NCBI GenBank assembly: GCA_017430945.1
Contig: JAFRMB010000074.1
Location: 1 to 6,478 of the forward strand
Direction: 5' to 3'
Length of the DNA: 6,478 bases
Source: Clostridia bacterium
Lineage (GTDB): Bacteria; Bacillota_A; Clostridia; Christensenellales; Aristaeellaceae
Positions 5,983 through 6,478 of the stretch are shown one piece after another. The notes beneath the pieces are model-generated. The model had not been told where the DNA came from. It saw nothing but the letters and a program-made list of their open reading frames with translations, and did no database searches. A program made the position numbers and the translations under genes. Position 1 is the stretch's first letter; every line of letters starts with the position of its first letter.

Positions 5983-6324
5983 TCCGGACGCCCGATCGGC
6001 ACCCGGAAGGCTCCGTAGGGACGCCATAATTGGCGTCCGCAAAATCACATCTGGACGTCTGATCGGCGTCTGCATGACCTGTATGGACGCCTGACTGACA
6101 CCCGCAAGGCCCCGTAGGGACGCCATAATTGGCGTCCGCAAAATCACATCTGGACGCTTGATCGGCGTCCACATGACCTGTATGGACGCCTGATCGGCAC
6201 CCGGAAGGCCCCGTAGGGACGCCATAATTGGCGTCCGCAAAATCACATCTGGACGTCTGATCGGCGTCCACATGACCTGTATGGACGCCTGACTGACACC
6301 CGGAAGGCCCCGTAGGGACGCCAT
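5983..6324. repeat. Near-identical tandem repeat array, 99-bp period, three full units plus partial ends
   Basis: Full units are 6015-6113, 6114-6212 and 6213-6311, each starting GTAGGGACGCCATAATTGGC. A partial unit end precedes them (5983-6014), and the first 13 bases of a fourth follow (6312-6324). The first 43 bases are identical in all three. Units 1 and 3 differ at three positions, and units 2 and 3 at about five. Each unit opens with a short palindrome (GGACGCCA, loop TAAT, TGGCGTCC; 6019-6038 in unit 1) and repeats GGACG(C/T)C or GGCGTC(C/T) at 6053, 6065 and 6085, so the unit is itself built of smaller repeats. There are no unique spacers, so it is not CRISPR. A 33-residue repeat can be read in two minus frames, but no start supports a gene. 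Confidence 0.92.
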
Positions 6325-6380
6325 GCCCTGGCACCCCGAACGGCCCGGTGACGCGAGCGCCAATCATGGCGTCCCTACGG
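6310..6380. repeat. 16-bp perfect inverted repeat closing the 99-bp array
   Basis: CCGTAGGGACGCCATG (6310-6325), the start of the fourth unit, recurs as an exact reverse complement at 6365-6380 after 39 bases. The array thus ends with an inverted copy of its own unit start, which could form a cruciform or a long hairpin. Confidence 0.8.
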
Positions 6381-6421
6381 CCCCGCGTCATTGCACATCC
6401 GTGCAGCCGCGGGCAGCGGGC

Positions 6422-6467
6422 GGCGAGTCCTCCGGATCGCTCGCCCTCGGTCCGGCTGGCGCCGGAC
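6422..6467. other. Two short hairpins at the right edge, no gene seen
   Basis: GGCGAG (6422-6427) pairs with CTCGCC (6440-6445) around 12 bases. GTCCGGC (6450-6456) pairs with GCCGGAC (6461-6467) around TGGC. No T-run follows inside the window. From 6381 to the right end no open frame is supported. Confidence 0.4.
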
Positions 6468-6478
6468 GCCTATACGGC

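Noticed and set aside
5229..6018. Overlapping plus-strand frames (5229-5894, 5450-5905, 5464-5682, 5683-6018)
   Set aside because: They give the same peptide patterns in different frames because the DNA repeats every 67 bp, a clear sign of non-coding repeats.
5983..6324. CRISPR array
   Set aside because: Whole 99-bp units are repeated with no variable spacers, and no cas genes are present.
5657..6391. Minus-strand frames with a 33-residue repeat (5657-6391 and 5782-6363)
   Set aside because: Two frames are open at once because 99 is a multiple of three. No ribosome site or promoter is seen, and the frames continue through the unrelated 67-bp array.

Overview
The window reads as a piece of chromosome from a high-GC bacterium with strong GGAGG Shine-Dalgarno sites and sigma70/sigmaA-type promoters. 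The small helix-turn-helix gene belongs to a type I associate with gut Clostridia, so my best guess is an uncultured high-GC Firmicute (Clostridia). This rests on gene style, not on a marker gene.

Left half (1-3399, minus strand): a compact citrulline-synthesis operon transcribed leftward, argF -> carA -> carB. ArgF is ornithine carbamoyltransferase. CarA and CarB are the glutaminase and synthetase subunits of carbamoyl-phosphate synthase. carA and carB overlap by 14 nt, and carB runs off the left edge after 432 codons. A good promoter (TTGTAT-17-TATAAT) lies upstream of argF. Just upstream of it are two ArgR-box-like sequences exactly 21 bp apart, which suggests arginine control. CarAB makes carbamoyl phosphate, which ArgF joins to ornithine; pyrimidine synthesis would draw on the same pool.

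Middle (3514-4890): about 1.4 kb with no convincing gene but many sequence signals. In order these are a degenerate 42-44 bp repeat tract, a long hairpin with a CCATAAT core, a promoter (P1, 4373-4401) with no recognisable gene behind it, a GC-rich hairpin that could be part of an RNA, a perfect 18-bp AT-rich inverted repeat with a third partial copy, and a second promoter (P2, 4777-4806) that shares most of its consensus bases with P1.

Right half (4891-6478): one small XRE-family DNA-binding protein gene (4891-5397, plus strand) with its own promoter, a leader hairpin and a rho-independent terminator. Then about 1 kb of non-coding tandem repeats: an old, diverged array with a 67-bp period (about six units, 5445-5847) and a young, nearly identical array with a 99-bp period (three full units plus partial ends, 5983-6324). 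The second array is closed by an inverted copy of the unit start. No mobile-element gene, tRNA, rRNA or CRISPR array is visible.

The most unusual content is non-coding: the two arrays, the palindromic operator-like site in front of the regulator gene, and the orphan promoter. I do not see a clear new defence or metabolic system.
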